This document shows positions 30,762 through 41,822 of a stretch of DNA of 64,000 nt, one piece after another. The DNA lies in contig NZ_JAMBPR010000013.1 in the NCBI RefSeq assembly GCF_024206475.1, positions 1 through 64,000 of the forward strand, given 5' to 3'. Position 1 is the stretch's first letter. Every line of letters starts with the position of its first letter. A model generated the notes under the pieces. It saw only the letters and a list, made by a program, of their open reading frames with translations, did not search any database and was not told the origin of the DNA. This DNA is from Paraburkholderia sp. CNPSo 3274. Its GTDB lineage: Bacteria > Pseudomonadota > Gammaproteobacteria > Burkholderiales > Burkholderiaceae. Position numbers and translations under genes: made by a program.

Positions 30762-33700
30762 TCAGCTCTCCGGCGAAGACGACGACGCGCCTTGCGAACC
30801 GCCGCCGAAGCGCTGGCGCAGACGCTGTGCGATCCGGTCGAACGCAAGGTAGATCACAGGCGTCGTAAAGAGCGTGAGCGCCTGGCTCACGATCAGACCG
30901 CCCGCAATCGCGATGCCGAGCGGCCGGCGCAGCTCGCTGCCCGCGCCGTAGCCGAGAATCAGCGGCACGGCGCCGAGCAGCGCTGCCATCGTCGTCATCA
31001 TGATCGGGCGGAAGCGTAGCAGACACGCCTGGTAGATCGCCTCGCGCGGCGGCTTGCCTTCGTGGCGCTCGGCTTCGAGCGCGAAGTCGATCATCATGAT
31101 GGCGTTCTTCTTCACGATGCCGATCAACAGCACGATGCCGATGATGCCGATGATGTCGAGATCGTGCCCGGTCAGGATGAGCGCGAGCAGCGCGCCGATC
31201 CCGGCCGATGGCAGCGTGGAGAGAATCGTGATGGGATGCACGAAACTCTCGTACAGCACGCCGAGCACGATGTACATCGTGACGATGGCCGCGAGGATCA
31301 GGAACAGCTCGTTGGAAAGCGACGCCTGGAACGCGAGCGCCGCGCCCTGGAAGCGCGTCTGGAACGAGCCCGGCAGGCCGACGTCCTTTTCCGCCTGCTG
31401 GATCGCCTTCACCGCCGCGCCAAGCGAGGAGCCCGGAGCGAGATTGAACGAGACCGTCGTGGCCGGGAACTGCGAGAGATGCGAGACGAGCAGCGGCGCG
31501 GGCCGCTCGTGGAACTTCGCGATGGCCGAGAGCGGCACCTGGCCCGTGGTCGAGGTGGAGGAGGGCAGGTAGATCGAATTCAGCGCGTCGGTGTAGTGCT
31601 GAAGAATCGGATCGGCTTCGAGAATCACGCGATACTGATTCGACTGCGTGAAGATCGTGGAGATGATGCGCTGGCCGTAGGCGTCGTAGAGCGCGTTGTC
31701 CACGGTCGCCGGCGTGATGCCGTAGCGCGCCGCGCTCACACGGTCGATCTCGATGAACACGGAGCTGCCCTTGTCCTGCAGGTCGGTCGCCACATCCGCG
31801 AGTTCGGGCAGTTGCTGCAAACACTGCACGAGCTTCGGCACCCAGGTCGTGAAGTCCTGGATGTTCGGCGTGGTGAGCATGAACTGGTACTGCGTCGGGC
31901 TCACGGTCGAGTCAATCGTGAGGTCCTGCACCGGCTGCATGTAGAGCGTCGCGCCGGGCACGTGGGCCACGCTCTTTTGCAGGTCGCGGATGATCTCGCT
32001 CGCCGTTTCGCTGCGGTCGTCGCGCGGCTTCAGGTTGATGAGCATGCGGCCGCTATTGAGCGTGATGTTGGTGCCGTCCACGCCAATGAACGAGGTGAGG
32101 CTTTCGACGTTCTCGTTCTTGAGGATCTCCGCGGCGAGCGCCTGCTGGCGCTCGGCCATCGACGCATAGGACACCGACTGCGGCATCTGTGTGATGGCCT
32201 GGATCACGCCCGTGTCCTGCACGGGGAAGAAGCCCTTGGGCACGATCACGTAGAGAATGCCGGTGAGCACGAGCGTGATGAGGAACACGATCATCGTGAG
32301 GCGCTGGCGTGCGAGCACCCATTCGAGCGCCACGCCATAGCGGCCAATCACATAGTCGAAGAACGCATGCACGCGCGCCTCGAAGCGGTGGCTTTCGGGC
32401 GGCGGCGTGTGGCGCAGCATCTTCGCGCACATCATCGGCACGAGCGTGAGCGAGACCACGGCCGAGATCACGATCGTCACGGCGAGCGTGATGGCGAATT
32501 CGTGGAAGAGGCGGCCCACCACGTCGCCCATGAAGAGCAGCGGAATCAGCACGGCGATGAGCGACACCGTCAGCGAGATGATGGTGAAGCCGATCTGCTT
32601 CGAACCCTTTAGCGCCGCTTCGAGCGGTGTTTCGCCATCCTCGACGTAGCGCGCGATGTTCTCGATCATGACGATGGCGTCGTCCACCACGAAACCTGTC
32701 GCGATGGTGAGCGCCATCAACGACAGGTTGTCGAGCGAGAAGCCGCACAGGTACATGACCGCGAGCGTGCCGATGAGCGAGAGCGGCACCGAAAGGCTCG
32801 GAATGATCGTGGCGTAGATGTTCGCGAGGAACAGGTACATCACGAGCACCACGAGCACCACCGACATGAGCAGTTCGAACTGCACGTCGCGCACCGAGGC
32901 GCGGATCGTGGTCGTGCGGTCGGTGACGATCTGCACGTCGAGCGAAGAAGGCAGCGCTTCCTGCAGCTGCGGCAAGAGCGCCTTGATGCTGTCCACCACC
33001 TGGATCACGTTCGCGCCCGGCTGGCGCTGCACGTTCAGGATGATCGCGGGCGTGCCGTCCGCCCACGCGCCGAGCTTGGTGTTCTCCGCGCCCTGCACGA
33101 TGTTCGCGACATCGGTCAGCATGACGGGGCGGCCGTTGCGGTAGGCGATCACGGCGTCTTTATACGCGTCGGCGTCGGTCAACTGGTCGTTCGCGTTGAT
33201 CGTGTAGGCGCGCGTGGGGCCGTCGAAGTTGCCCTTGGGCGTGTTGACGTTCAGGTTCGAAATGCTCGTGCGCAGGTCGTCGAGATTCAGGCCGTAGGCC
33301 GCGAGCGCACGCGGATTCGCCTGGATGCGCACGGCCGGGCGCTGGCCGCCCGAGAGGCTCACGAGGCCCACGCCCGCCACCTGCGAAATTTTCTGCGCGA
33401 GGCGGGTGTCGGCGAGATCCTGGATCTGCGTGAGCGGCAGCGTTTTCGAGGTGATCGCGAGCGTGAGGATCGGCGCGTCGGCCGGGTTGACCTTGGCGTA
33501 GATCGGCGGCGCGGGCAGGTCCGAGGGCAGCAGGTTGCCGGCCGCGTTGATGGCGGCCTGCACTTCCTGTTCGGCCACGTCGAGCGGCAGGTCGAGGCTG
33601 AACTGGAGCGTGATGACCGAAGAGCCCGCCGAACTCTGCGACGACATCTGGTTGAGCGACGGCATCTGCCCGAACTGACGTTCGAGCGGCGCAGTGACCG

Positions 33701-33884
33701 AGGACGTCATCACGTCCGGGCTCGCCCCCGGGTAGAAAGTCTGCACCTGAATGGTCGGGTAATCGACTTCGGGCAGGGCGGAAAGCGGCAGAAAGCGCAG
33801 CGCGACGAGGCCGACCAGCATGATCGCCGCCATGAGCAGCGCCGTGCCGACCGGCCGCAGGATAAAGGCGCGGGATGGATTCAT
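30762..33884 (-). CDS. mdtB: MdtB-like RND multidrug efflux permease
   Basis: A 1040-residue RND/HAE1 permease of normal length ([22 protein letters not shown]4 region [14 protein letters not shown]). It is the partner of the MdtC-like pump encoded 4 nt downstream and takes substrates from the periplasm or outer leaflet toward the periplasmic adaptor MdtA. It starts 6 nt after the mdtA stop, so mdtA-mdtB-mdtC form one operon. Family substrates include bile salts and novobiocin in E. coli; substrates here cannot be read from sequence. Confidence 0.93.
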   Translation of the reverse strand: MNPSRAFILRPVGTALLMAAIMLVGLVALRFLPLSALPEVDYPTIQVQTFYPGASPDVMTSSVTAPLERQFGQMPSLNQMSSQSSAGSSVITLQFSLDLPLDVAEQEVQAAINAAGNLLPSDLPAPPIYAKVNPADAPILTLAITSKTLPLTQIQDLADTRLAQKISQVAGVGLVSLSGGQRPAVRIQANPRALAAYGLNLDDLRTSISNLNVNTPKGNFDGPTRAYTINANDQLTDADAYKDAVIAYRNGRPVMLTDVANIVQGAENTKLGAWADGTPAIILNVQRQPGANVIQVVDSIKALLPQLQEALPSSLDVQIVTDRTTTIRASVRDVQFELLMSVVLVVLVMYLFLANIYATIIPSLSVPLSLIGTLAVMYLCGFSLDNLSLMALTIATGFVVDDAIVMIENIARYVEDGETPLEAALKGSKQIGFTIISLTVSLIAVLIPLLFMGDVVGRLFHEFAITLAVTIVISAVVSLTLVPMMCAKMLRHTPPPESHRFEARVHAFFDYVIGRYGVALEWVLARQRLTMIVFLITLVLTGILYVIVPKGFFPVQDTGVIQAITQMPQSVSYASMAERQQALAAEILKNENVESLTSFIGVDGTNITLNSGRMLINLKPRDDRSETASEIIRDLQKSVAHVPGATLYMQPVQDLTIDSTVSPTQYQFMLTTPNIQDFTTWVPKLVQCLQQLPELADVATDLQDKGSSVFIEIDRVSAARYGITPATVDNALYDAYGQRIISTIFTQSNQYRVILEADPILQHYTDALNSIYLPSSTSTTGQVPLSAIAKFHERPAPLLVSHLSQFPATTVSFNLAPGSSLGAAVKAIQQAEKDVGLPGSFQTRFQGAALAFQASLSNELFLILAAIVTMYIVLGVLYESFVHPITILSTLPSAGIGALLALILTGHDLDIIGIIGIVLLIGIVKKNAIMMIDFALEAERHEGKPPREAIYQACLLRFRPIMMTTMAALLGAVPLILGYGAGSELRRPLGIAIAGGLIVSQALTLFTTPVIYLAFDRIAQRLRQRFGGGSQGASSSSPES

Positions 33885-33890
33885 GCTGGC

Positions 33891-35237
33891 TTACTGGGCT
33901 TGCGTCTGCGATGCGTGGCGGTGGCCATGACGCGCGCCCGAGGCCGCGCCGGCCGACGATGCGCCCGATGCCCCCTTCGCGTGTTGCGCATGCTCGGCGG
34001 GAATCGTGATCTTCGCGCCTTCGCGCAGACGGTCGGAGCCGTCGGTCACCACGCGCTCGCCCACGGCGAGGCCCGAGGCGATGCTGGTGCGCTCGGCATC
34101 GACGGGGCCGACCTTCACGAGCCGCACCGTCACCGTGTTGTCGGGCTTCGCGACATAGACGTACTGCCCTTGCGAGCCGTTGAGCACGGCCGACGTGGGT
34201 ACGATCACGGCGTCATGGATCGTATCGACGAGCAGGCGCGCGTTCACGAACTGATTCGGAAAGAGCCCTTGTTCGTGGTTCGTGAAGCTCGCGCGCAGCT
34301 TGACGGTGCCTGTGGTGGTGTCGATCTGGTTGTCGATGGTCTGGAGCGAGCCGGCTTCCAGCATCGTCGTGTTGCTGCGGTCGTAGGCCGCGACCGACAT
34401 TTTCGTGCCCGCGCGCAGCTGCTTCATGATGGGGGGCAGGTTGTCCTCCGAAGTCGTGAAGATCACGCTGATCGGCTCGAGCTGCGTGAGCACGACGATG
34501 CCGTTGGTGTCGCTGGGCGTCACGTAGTTGCCCGGATCGACCTGGCGCAGGCCCACGCGGCCCGAAACGGGCGCCGTGATGCGCGCGTAGGTGAGGTCGA
34601 GCTTGTAGGTATCGACGCTGGCCTGATCGGACTTGACGGTGCCCTCATATTGCTTGACGAGCGAGGCCTGCGTGTCGACCTGCTGGCTCGCGATCGAGTC
34701 TTGCGAGAGCAGCGTCTGGTAGCGCTTGAGGTCGAGGCGCGCCGTGGCGAGCAGCGCCTGGTCGCGGGCGAGCTGGCCTTCGGCGTTGGCGAGCGAGATC
34801 TGGTACGGGCGCGGGTCGATCTGCGCGAGCACATCGCCCTTTGTCACCATCTGGCCTTCCTGGAAGTACACGTCCTGAAGCGTGCCGGATAGTTGTGTGC
34901 GCACCGTGATGTCGGCCAGCGGCGTGACCGTGCCGAGCGCGGTGATGACGATGGGCATGTCGCCGGCCTTCGCCGTGGCCACGCTCACTGGCTGCGGCAG
35001 GTTGGCCATGGCGCCCGGACCGCCGTGACGCATGCGCGCACCGGCCGCCGGTGTGGCGTCGCCGCCCGAGAGCGCCTTGTTCCACGGTTGCCAGCGCGCG
35101 AGCACGATGCCGGCGATCAAAATGACCACACCCAGCACGATGAACTTTCCCTTGCTGCGCCTCGCGGCGACCGGAGCGGGGGACTGCGGCGTCGTTTCTT
35201 TACGGGGGGAATCCGGGCGCTTTTCTCGTTGATCCAT
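33891..35237 (-). CDS. mdtA: MdtA-like periplasmic adaptor (membrane fusion protein)
   Basis: A 448-residue HlyD/AcrA-family adaptor. A cytoplasmic N-terminus of about 28 charged residues is followed by one membrane anchor (FIVLGVVILIAGIVLA). Next come the barrel-sandwich, an alpha-hairpin (about residues 145-200, Gln/Ala-rich coiled coil) and beta-barrel domains, and a His/Gly/Ala-rich C-terminal tail. There is no lipobox. It would bridge the MdtB-MdtC pump and a TolC-like outer-membrane channel; no such channel gene is in the operon, so one elsewhere must serve. It is the first gene of the operon. Confidence 0.92.
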   Translation of the reverse strand: MDQREKRPDSPRKETTPQSPAPVAARRSKGKFIVLGVVILIAGIVLARWQPWNKALSGGDATPAAGARMRHGGPGAMANLPQPVSVATAKAGDMPIVITALGTVTPLADITVRTQLSGTLQDVYFQEGQMVTKGDVLAQIDPRPYQISLANAEGQLARDQALLATARLDLKRYQTLLSQDSIASQQVDTQASLVKQYEGTVKSDQASVDTYKLDLTYARITAPVSGRVGLRQVDPGNYVTPSDTNGIVVLTQLEPISVIFTTSEDNLPPIMKQLRAGTKMSVAAYDRSNTTMLEAGSLQTIDNQIDTTTGTVKLRASFTNHEQGLFPNQFVNARLLVDTIHDAVIVPTSAVLNGSQGQYVYVAKPDNTVTVRLVKVGPVDAERTSIASGLAVGERVVTDGSDRLREGAKITIPAEHAQHAKGASGASSAGAASGARHGHRHASQTQAQ

Positions 35238-35625
35238 CGGTCAGGTCGGTAACAGGTTCTCGAAGCGAGGTTCTCGAAGGCTCTTGGCTGAGCGGACTAT
35301 AGGTGCGGGCCGCGAAGCGCACGCAAACCGCGCACGGAGCCGGCACAGCGGGCGCGCGCCGATGCTACGCATGGCGTGCGCAAGCAAGATGTCAGGACGC
35401 GCCGCGCTCCGGGCCGAATGCCGCGCCATGCGTTCACGGGCATGGACGGCTTCACGGGCGGCTGGCTGGCGTTGCACGCGAAGGGCGGCAGCTCGGCAGG
35501 CCCTTGACGCCAAAAAGCATGATGCTACGTTGCCCCCTTCGTTACAGTCCAGTGCCGTTTCTTTCGAGACGTTACGAGCGTTACACCCTTCGTGTGTTTT
35601 TTGTAAGGCGCAAGCGCTCGCATTG
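35238..35625. other. Upstream region of mdtABC
   Basis: 388 bases between the mdtA start and the IclR gene end, both minus strand. It holds the mdtABC promoter. Three copies of CGTTAC on the plus strand (GTAACG on the coding strand) lie at 35540-35545, 35570-35575 and 35579-35584, the last two 9 bp apart, suggesting a regulator site. A short direct repeat, ggttctcgaag, occurs twice at about 35255-35280, close to the mdtA start. No gene is credible here. Confidence 0.5.
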
Positions 35626-36462
35626 TCAGGTCAAGTGGGGCAGGCGCAGGGCGCCGCCAATTTCGTCGACGATACGCGCGGTGCATTCGCGCATCAGCGG
35701 CACGACATGGGTGACGAGCCACTCGCGCGGGCACTGCTGCGAGGCGCCGCCGCAGTTGATGGCGTAGATTTCGCCGTGGGGGCCCGCGAACGCCGTCGCG
35801 ATGGCGTTGAGCCCCTCGTACCACTCGCCGATCGCGAGCCCATAGCCGTCGGCGGCGGTCTCGGCGAGCGCGGCGTCGAGCCGGCTGCCGAAAACGCCCC
35901 AGTCGTTGCCGCTCGAGGTCTGCAGCGCGGCGGTGAGTTCGGCGCGCCCGTGCGGGTCGAGCGCGGCGAGGTAGGCGCGCCCGACGGCGGTGCGTCCCAT
36001 GTCGATACGCGAACCGACCTCGAGGCGCGTAACGAGCACGGCGGTGCGCGGGCGAATCGCGTCGATCACGACCATGTCCAGACGGTCGCGCACGGTGAGG
36101 TGCACCGAGAGCGCGGTGCGCTCGGCAAGCCGCGTGAGAAAAGGCCGCGCACGGCTGCGGATGTCGGAGTTGCGCAAGAAGCCGTTGGACAGCTCCAGCA
36201 CCGACGACGTGAGCACGAAGCGTTCGCTGTCGGGCAACCGGGCGAGAAAGCCCGTGCTCACGAGCGTGCCGGTGAGCCGCGAAAGCGTGGGCTTGGGAAT
36301 GCCCGTCAGCTCGGTCAGTTCGCGGTTGCTGAGCGGCGCGTCGGCGGCCGCGACGCAGCGCAGGACGGCAAGACCGCGCGCGAGCGCGGTCACTTCGTCG
36401 GCGCCGCTGTCTTTATCTCGCCGAGTTTCGTCAGAATTGCGCGAATCGGATGCGGAAGTCAT
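35626..36462 (-). CDS. IclR-family transcriptional regulator
   Basis: A 278-residue regulator: winged helix-turn-helix at about residues 24-85 (LSNRELTELTGIPKPTLSRLTGTL) and an IclR effector domain (about 95-265; GRTAVGRAYLAAL, GYGLAIGEWYEG). Family members usually control aromatic or short-chain acid catabolism by binding small acids. The nearest same-strand genes are the acyl-CoA ligase upstream (458 nt away) and mdtABC downstream. Neither is obviously its target; an autoregulatory role is possible. Confidence 0.9.
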   Translation of the reverse strand: MTSASDSRNSDETRRDKDSGADEVTALARGLAVLRCVAAADAPLSNRELTELTGIPKPTLSRLTGTLVSTGFLARLPDSERFVLTSSVLELSNGFLRNSDIRSRARPFLTRLAERTALSVHLTVRDRLDMVVIDAIRPRTAVLVTRLEVGSRIDMGRTAVGRAYLAALDPHGRAELTAALQTSSGNDWGVFGSRLDAALAETAADGYGLAIGEWYEGLNAIATAFAGPHGEIYAINCGGASQQCPREWLVTHVVPLMRECTARIVDEIGGALRLPHLT

Positions 36463-36715
36463 TGGCGGGACAATTTTCCGAAACAGGATTTCAGATTTGA
36501 GATTTCGCGCGAGGTGTTACAAAGTCAACGCGGGCTTGCTGCGCAGTAAGGCCGTTTGCGTTTGATCAACGCGGCGCTCCCTAAATTAGGGCGCAAATTT
36601 TCAGACGATTGTAATGGATGCCAGATGCTCGACGATTGGCGCATTTTGGCGAGATTTTGCTTGACTTAGTCAGCACGTAGGTAAAAAATGGAACCCGATT
36701 TCGGCAATACGCCTC

Positions 36716-36740
36716 AACCCCGCAAACTCGCGGGGTTTTA
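36716..36740 (+). terminator. Orphan plus-strand terminator
   Basis: Stem ccccgc / gcgggg with loop aaactc, followed by TTTTAAT. There is no plus-strand gene upstream, so it probably ends a short non-coding transcript. A weak promoter candidate (TTGACT at 36661, TAAAAA at 36682, 15-nt spacing) lies just upstream. Confidence 0.7.
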
Positions 36741-36742
36741 AT

Positions 36743-36888
36743 GTGCCTTGCGCTATGCAATTCGCATAATTGCGCTTTGTTTTTCGATGGCACGGCTTAG
36801 CCCGAATACCGTCTCTCAGGTTCTAGCACGGCCCTCGGAATGGCTAGAACTTTTCAAGGCGCCACGTGCAAACGTGGCGCTTTTTTTT
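36743..36888 (+). ncRNA. Candidate small RNA with intrinsic terminator
   Basis: The 3' end is a textbook terminator: perfect 9-bp stem gcgccacgt / acgtggcgc with a GCAA tetraloop (36859-36880) and eight T residues (36881-36888). Upstream is a second hairpin with perfect 8-bp arms gttctagc (36820-36827) and gctagaac (36843-36850). The only neighbours are minus-strand protein genes, so these elements are best explained by a plus-strand RNA. The 5' end is unknown; 36743 is simply the base after the previous terminator. It is not matched to a known family. Confidence 0.55.
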
Positions 36889-36920
36889 CGCCCGGCTGCA
36901 AACGGGCGATTAGCGGCCGA

Positions 36921-38468
<1,548 letters not shown>

Positions 38469-38730
38469 GGCCTCATACCTCACTGGAAAGATGTCTTCGC
38501 GATGGAGTGATCCGGTTCTCTTGCGCAATGGTCTCCCTTCTGGTGCGCGCGCGGCCACGCTTCGTCGTTTGTGAACGTGCGTTCGATTTTCTGCCGGGTA
38601 ACTACGCTAGACAACGACAAATTTTTTCGACAGACCGTCAAGGCGACTTTGACAGTCTGCCCGCAACGCGGCGTCATATGTGCGGACTCACGCCCCGTTT
38701 TTGCCATACCATCGCCTGATCACCCGTTCG

Positions 38731-39660
38731 ATGGAGTCGCACATGCTCTCCGAAGAGGAACTGGCGTTGCTCGACGCCATCCGCGAAACCGGCAGCCTGT
38801 CGCGCGCGGCGGCACGCCTGAACAAGGCGCCTTCCACGATTTCGCATGCCGCGCGCCAACTCGAGGCGCGCTTCGACGCGCTGCTCTTCGACCGCCGGCG
38901 CTACCGGCTGCAGCTTACGCCGGCCGGACATCTGCTCGCCGAGGAGGCGAGCCGCCTTATGCAGGACGTCGCGCGCATGACGCAGCGCGTGCGGCAGGTC
39001 GCGAACGGCTGGGAAGACCGCTTGTGGATCGTCACCGACGAGATCCTCGAATTCGAACTGTTGATGCCGGTGATCCGCGACTTCGACGCGCTGCAGTCGG
39101 GCGTCAAGCTGCGTTTCACGCACGAGGTGCTCTCCGGCACCTGGGAGGCGCTGCGCGACGGCCGCGCCGATCTCATCGTCGGCGCAACCAACGAGCCGCC
39201 CGCCATCGACGGTTTGCACTGGTTCGAACTCGGCGTGATGGATTGGGTGTTCGCGGTGGCGCCGCGCCATCGGCTCGCGCGCGAGAAGGCGCCGCTCACG
39301 CGCGAGCGCATGCTGGCCGAGCGCGGGGTGGCGGTCGGCGATTCTGCGCGCCTCACGCCCGGCCGCGGCTACGGGCTGCTCGGGGGGCAGGAGGTGCTGG
39401 CGGTGCCGTCGATGCGCGCGAAGATCCTCGCGCAGCGCGAGGGGCTGGGTGTCGGCTGGGTGCCTCGGCGGCGCGCGGCGAGGCTCATCGAGCGCGGCGA
39501 ACTGGTCGAGAAAGTCACGGCGAACCCGCGCGAGCCGAACGTGCTTTACGTGGCGTGGCGCGGCGAGCACGTGGGGCGCGCACTGCAATGGTGGATCGAC
39601 AGGCTGCGCGAGGCGCGTCTTGCAAAGCGCCTCGTGGAAGGAATCGAGGTCACGGGCTGA
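38731..39660 (+). CDS. LysR-family transcriptional regulator
   Basis: A 309-residue LysR regulator: helix-turn-helix at residues ~15-75 (GSLSRAAARLNKAPSTISHAARQLEARFDALLF) and a substrate-binding-like effector domain after residue 90. Met1 at 38731 is followed by Met5; either could be the start. It is divergent from the acyl-CoA ligase and lies 140 nt upstream of an SDR gene in the same direction. A striking palindrome directly after its stop may be its site or a transcript element. Confidence 0.88.
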   Translation: MESHMLSEEELALLDAIRETGSLSRAAARLNKAPSTISHAARQLEARFDALLFDRRRYRLQLTPAGHLLAEEASRLMQDVARMTQRVRQVANGWEDRLWIVTDEILEFELLMPVIRDFDALQSGVKLRFTHEVLSGTWEALRDGRADLIVGATNEPPAIDGLHWFELGVMDWVFAVAPRHRLAREKAPLTRERMLAERGVAVGDSARLTPGRGYGLLGGQEVLAVPSMRAKILAQREGLGVGWVPRRRAARLIERGELVEKVTANPREPNVLYVAWRGEHVGRALQWWIDRLREARLAKRLVEGIEVTG

Positions 39661-39677
39661 AGCAGGCTACCCGCGCA

Positions 39678-39716
39678 CTGGCGCAAACGTTCGATGGCTT
39701 CGAACGTTTGCGCCAG
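39678..39716. repeat. Perfect 17-bp inverted repeat between LysR and SDR genes
   Basis: Arms ctggcgcaaacgttcga (39678-39694) and tcgaacgtttgcgccag (39700-39716) are perfect reverse complements around a 5-nt loop (tggct). No T run follows on the plus strand and no A run precedes. It begins 18 nt after the LysR stop and ends 84 nt before the SDR start. It could end lysR transcription in a factor-dependent way, stabilise a 3' end, or bind a dimeric regulator. Confidence 0.85.
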
Positions 39717-39800
39717 GACCATCGTACGGCAGGCGGCGCGCCGCCCGGCAATATGGCATCACAGTCTCAGATCGAGACCATCCCCTTCAAGGAGAACGTC

Positions 39801-40550
39801 ATGAACCGCTTTGCAAACAAAACTGTCCTCGTCACCGGCGGAACCAGCGGCATTGGCCTTGCTGCCGCACACGCCTATGCCGCCGAAGGCGCGCACGTCA
39901 TCGTCACTGGCCGCGATGAAGCCGGGCTCGAAGCCGCGCGGGTCGCGCTCGGCCCGAACGCGCACGCCTGGCGCAACGACGCGGCCTCGATCACCGGCGC
40001 GCGCGAGTTGGCCGCCGCCGTGCGCGACGCCGGCCTGCGCCTCGACGCGGTGTTCATCAACGCGGGCGTGGCGAAGCTCGCGCCGTTCGAGCAAGTGGAC
40101 GAAGCGCTCTGGGACGTCACCTTCGACACCAACGTGAAGGGCGCGTACTTCCAGATTCAGTCGCTCCTGCCGGTGCTGCGCGAAGGTGCGGCCATCGTGC
40201 TCAACGGCTCGATCAACGCGCATATCGGCATGCCCACTTCGTCGGTGTATGCGGCGAGCAAGGCCGCGCTGATCTCGTTCGCCAAGACGCTATCGGCCGA
40301 ACTGCTGCCGCGCGGCATTCGCGTGAATGTGGTGAGCCCCGGGCCCGTGAAGACGCCGCTCTACAACAAGTTCGGCATGGACGCGGCCGCGCTCGCGGCG
40401 GCCGAGGAATCGATTCGTGGGCTGGTGCCGCTCAAGCGCTTTGCGACGGTGGAAGAGATCGCCTCGACCGTGCTGCATCTGAGCGCAGACGAGTCGGCCT
40501 TCATGATCGGCACCGAGGTGATCGTTGCCGGTGGCATGGGCCAGCTTTGA
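39801..40550 (+). CDS. SDR-family NAD(P)-dependent oxidoreductase
   Basis: A 249-residue classical short-chain dehydrogenase: cofactor loop TGGTSGIG (residues 12-19), NAG at 'FINAG', catalytic Ser in NGSINAH, YAASK (Tyr/Lys) and a C-terminal 'GTEVIVAGGMGQL' typical of the family. The substrate is unknown. AAGGAG precedes the ATG at 39801 with good spacing. It lies downstream of a LysR gene that probably controls it and is convergent with amtB. Confidence 0.92.
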   Translation: MNRFANKTVLVTGGTSGIGLAAAHAYAAEGAHVIVTGRDEAGLEAARVALGPNAHAWRNDAASITGARELAAAVRDAGLRLDAVFINAGVAKLAPFEQVDEALWDVTFDTNVKGAYFQIQSLLPVLREGAAIVLNGSINAHIGMPTSSVYAASKAALISFAKTLSAELLPRGIRVNVVSPGPVKTPLYNKFGMDAAALAAAEESIRGLVPLKRFATVEEIASTVLHLSADESAFMIGTEVIVAGGMGQL

Positions 40551-40619
40551 TGGTCCGTCAGTGATGTGTACCGAGTGCGGGCGGCAGGGCGCCGCCCGCA
40601 TGAGCGTATTGCGCGTCGG

Positions 40620-41822
40620 TCAGGAAACCGTTTCGCGTTCGGGCGTGGCCGTGATCTTGTGGATCGACAGGTCGGTGCCGTTGAATTCCTGTTCTCGATC
40701 GATGCGCAGGCCGACGAATTTGCGCAGCAGGCCGTACACCACGAGGCCGCCAAGAAAGGCGATCACGATGCCCGCAATCGTGCCGACGATCTGCGCGCCG
40801 AGCGAGACGCCGCCGAGCCCGCCGAGCCACCGCTGACCAAAAATACCCGCGGCGATGCCGCCCCACGCGCCGCACAGGCCGTGCAGCGGCCACACACCGA
40901 GCACGTCGTCGATGCGCCAGCGGTTTTGCACGCAGGTAAACATATAGACGAACAGCGCGCCGGCTACCGCACCCGTCGCGAGCGCGCCGAGCGGATGCAT
41001 GATGTCCGAGCCCGCGCACACGGCCACGAGCCCCGCGAGCGGCCCGTTGTACGTGAAGCCCGGATCGTTGCGGCCCGCGAACCACGCGGCGAGCGTGCCG
41101 CCCACCATCGCCATGAGCGAGTTGACGGCGACGAGACCGCTGATCTTGTCGATGGTCTGCGCGCTCATCACGTTGAAGCCGAACCAGCCCACCGCGAGCA
41201 CCCATGCGCCGAGCGCGAGAAACGGGATGTTCGAAGGCGGATGCGCGGCGATGCGGCCGTCGCGCGTGTAGCGGCCGTGGCGCGGCCCGAGCAGCAGCAC
41301 GGCCGGCAGCGCGATCCAGCCGCCGAAAGCGTGGACGACCACCGAGCCCGCGAAGTCATGGAACGGCACGCCGAACACGTGCGTCATCGCATCCTCGAAA
41401 CCGAGGCGGTTGTTCCACACCATTCCCTCGAAGAACGGGTAGATGAAGCCGACGATCACGAAGGTCGCGAACAGCTGCGGATTGAACTTCGAGCGCTCGG
41501 CAATGCCGCCGGACACGATGGCCGGAATGGCCGCCGCGAAGGTGAGCAGGAAGAAGAAGCGCACGAGCGCGTAGCCGTTGTGCTCGGCGAGCACGTCGGC
41601 GCGCGAGAAGAACTGCACGCCGTAGGCGAGCGTATAGCCGATGAAGAAGTAGGCGATCGTCGAAATCGAAAAATCGACGAGGATCTTCACGAGCGCATTG
41701 ACCTGGTTCTTCTTGCGCACGGTGCCGAGTTCGAGAAACGCGAACCCCGCGTGCATGGCGAGCACCATGGCGGCGCCCAGCAGCAGGAATAGCGTGTCGG
41801 TGCCGGTCTTGAGATTGTCCAT
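40620..41822 (-). CDS. amtB: Ammonium transporter (Amt family)
   Basis: A 400-residue polytopic protein with 11 predicted helices and Amt signatures: 'AAMVLAMHAGFAFLELGTVR' start, the first pore histidine in VVVHAFGGW, the second in DIMHPLGAL, and GGTLAAW. There is no cleavable signal sequence. ATG at 41822 (product MDNLKTGTD) is preferred over upstream in-frame ATGs at 41855 and 41909. A glnK (PII) gene, which normally precedes amtB, is absent on both sides: the neighbours are an SDR gene and a divergent sensor kinase. Confidence 0.93.
   Translation of the reverse strand: MDNLKTGTDTLFLLLGAAMVLAMHAGFAFLELGTVRKKNQVNALVKILVDFSISTIAYFFIGYTLAYGVQFFSRADVLAEHNGYALVRFFFLLTFAAAIPAIVSGGIAERSKFNPQLFATFVIVGFIYPFFEGMVWNNRLGFEDAMTHVFGVPFHDFAGSVVVHAFGGWIALPAVLLLGPRHGRYTRDGRIAAHPPSNIPFLALGAWVLAVGWFGFNVMSAQTIDKISGLVAVNSLMAMVGGTLAAWFAGRNDPGFTYNGPLAGLVAVCAGSDIMHPLGALATGAVAGALFVYMFTCVQNRWRIDDVLGVWPLHGLCGAWGGIAAGIFGQRWLGGLGGVSLGAQIVGTIAGIVIAFLGGLVVYGLLRKFVGLRIDREQEFNGTDLSIHKITATPERETVS

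Larger units (their letters stand above)
36463..36920. other. Intergenic region with plus-strand terminators (small-RNA region)
   Basis: 458 bases between two minus-strand genes. It contains two plus-strand intrinsic terminators and hairpins, listed separately, although no plus-strand gene lies upstream for several kilobases. The part near 36470-36660 is AT-rich for this genome and should carry the iclR promoter on the minus strand. No protein-coding frame is convincing. Confidence 0.6.

Noticed and set aside
36743..36785. Hairpin-like sequence around gcaatt-cgcat-aattgc with a T-rich tail, as a third terminator
   Set aside because: The stem is short and AT-rich and the T run is interrupted; it may belong to the small-RNA promoter region instead.
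38571..40550. A 659-codon plus-strand frame spanning the LysR gene region and the SDR gene
   Set aside because: The first two thirds are an out-of-frame reading of the LysR gene (Arg/Ala-rich); only the part from 39801 is the SDR protein. It is not a fusion.
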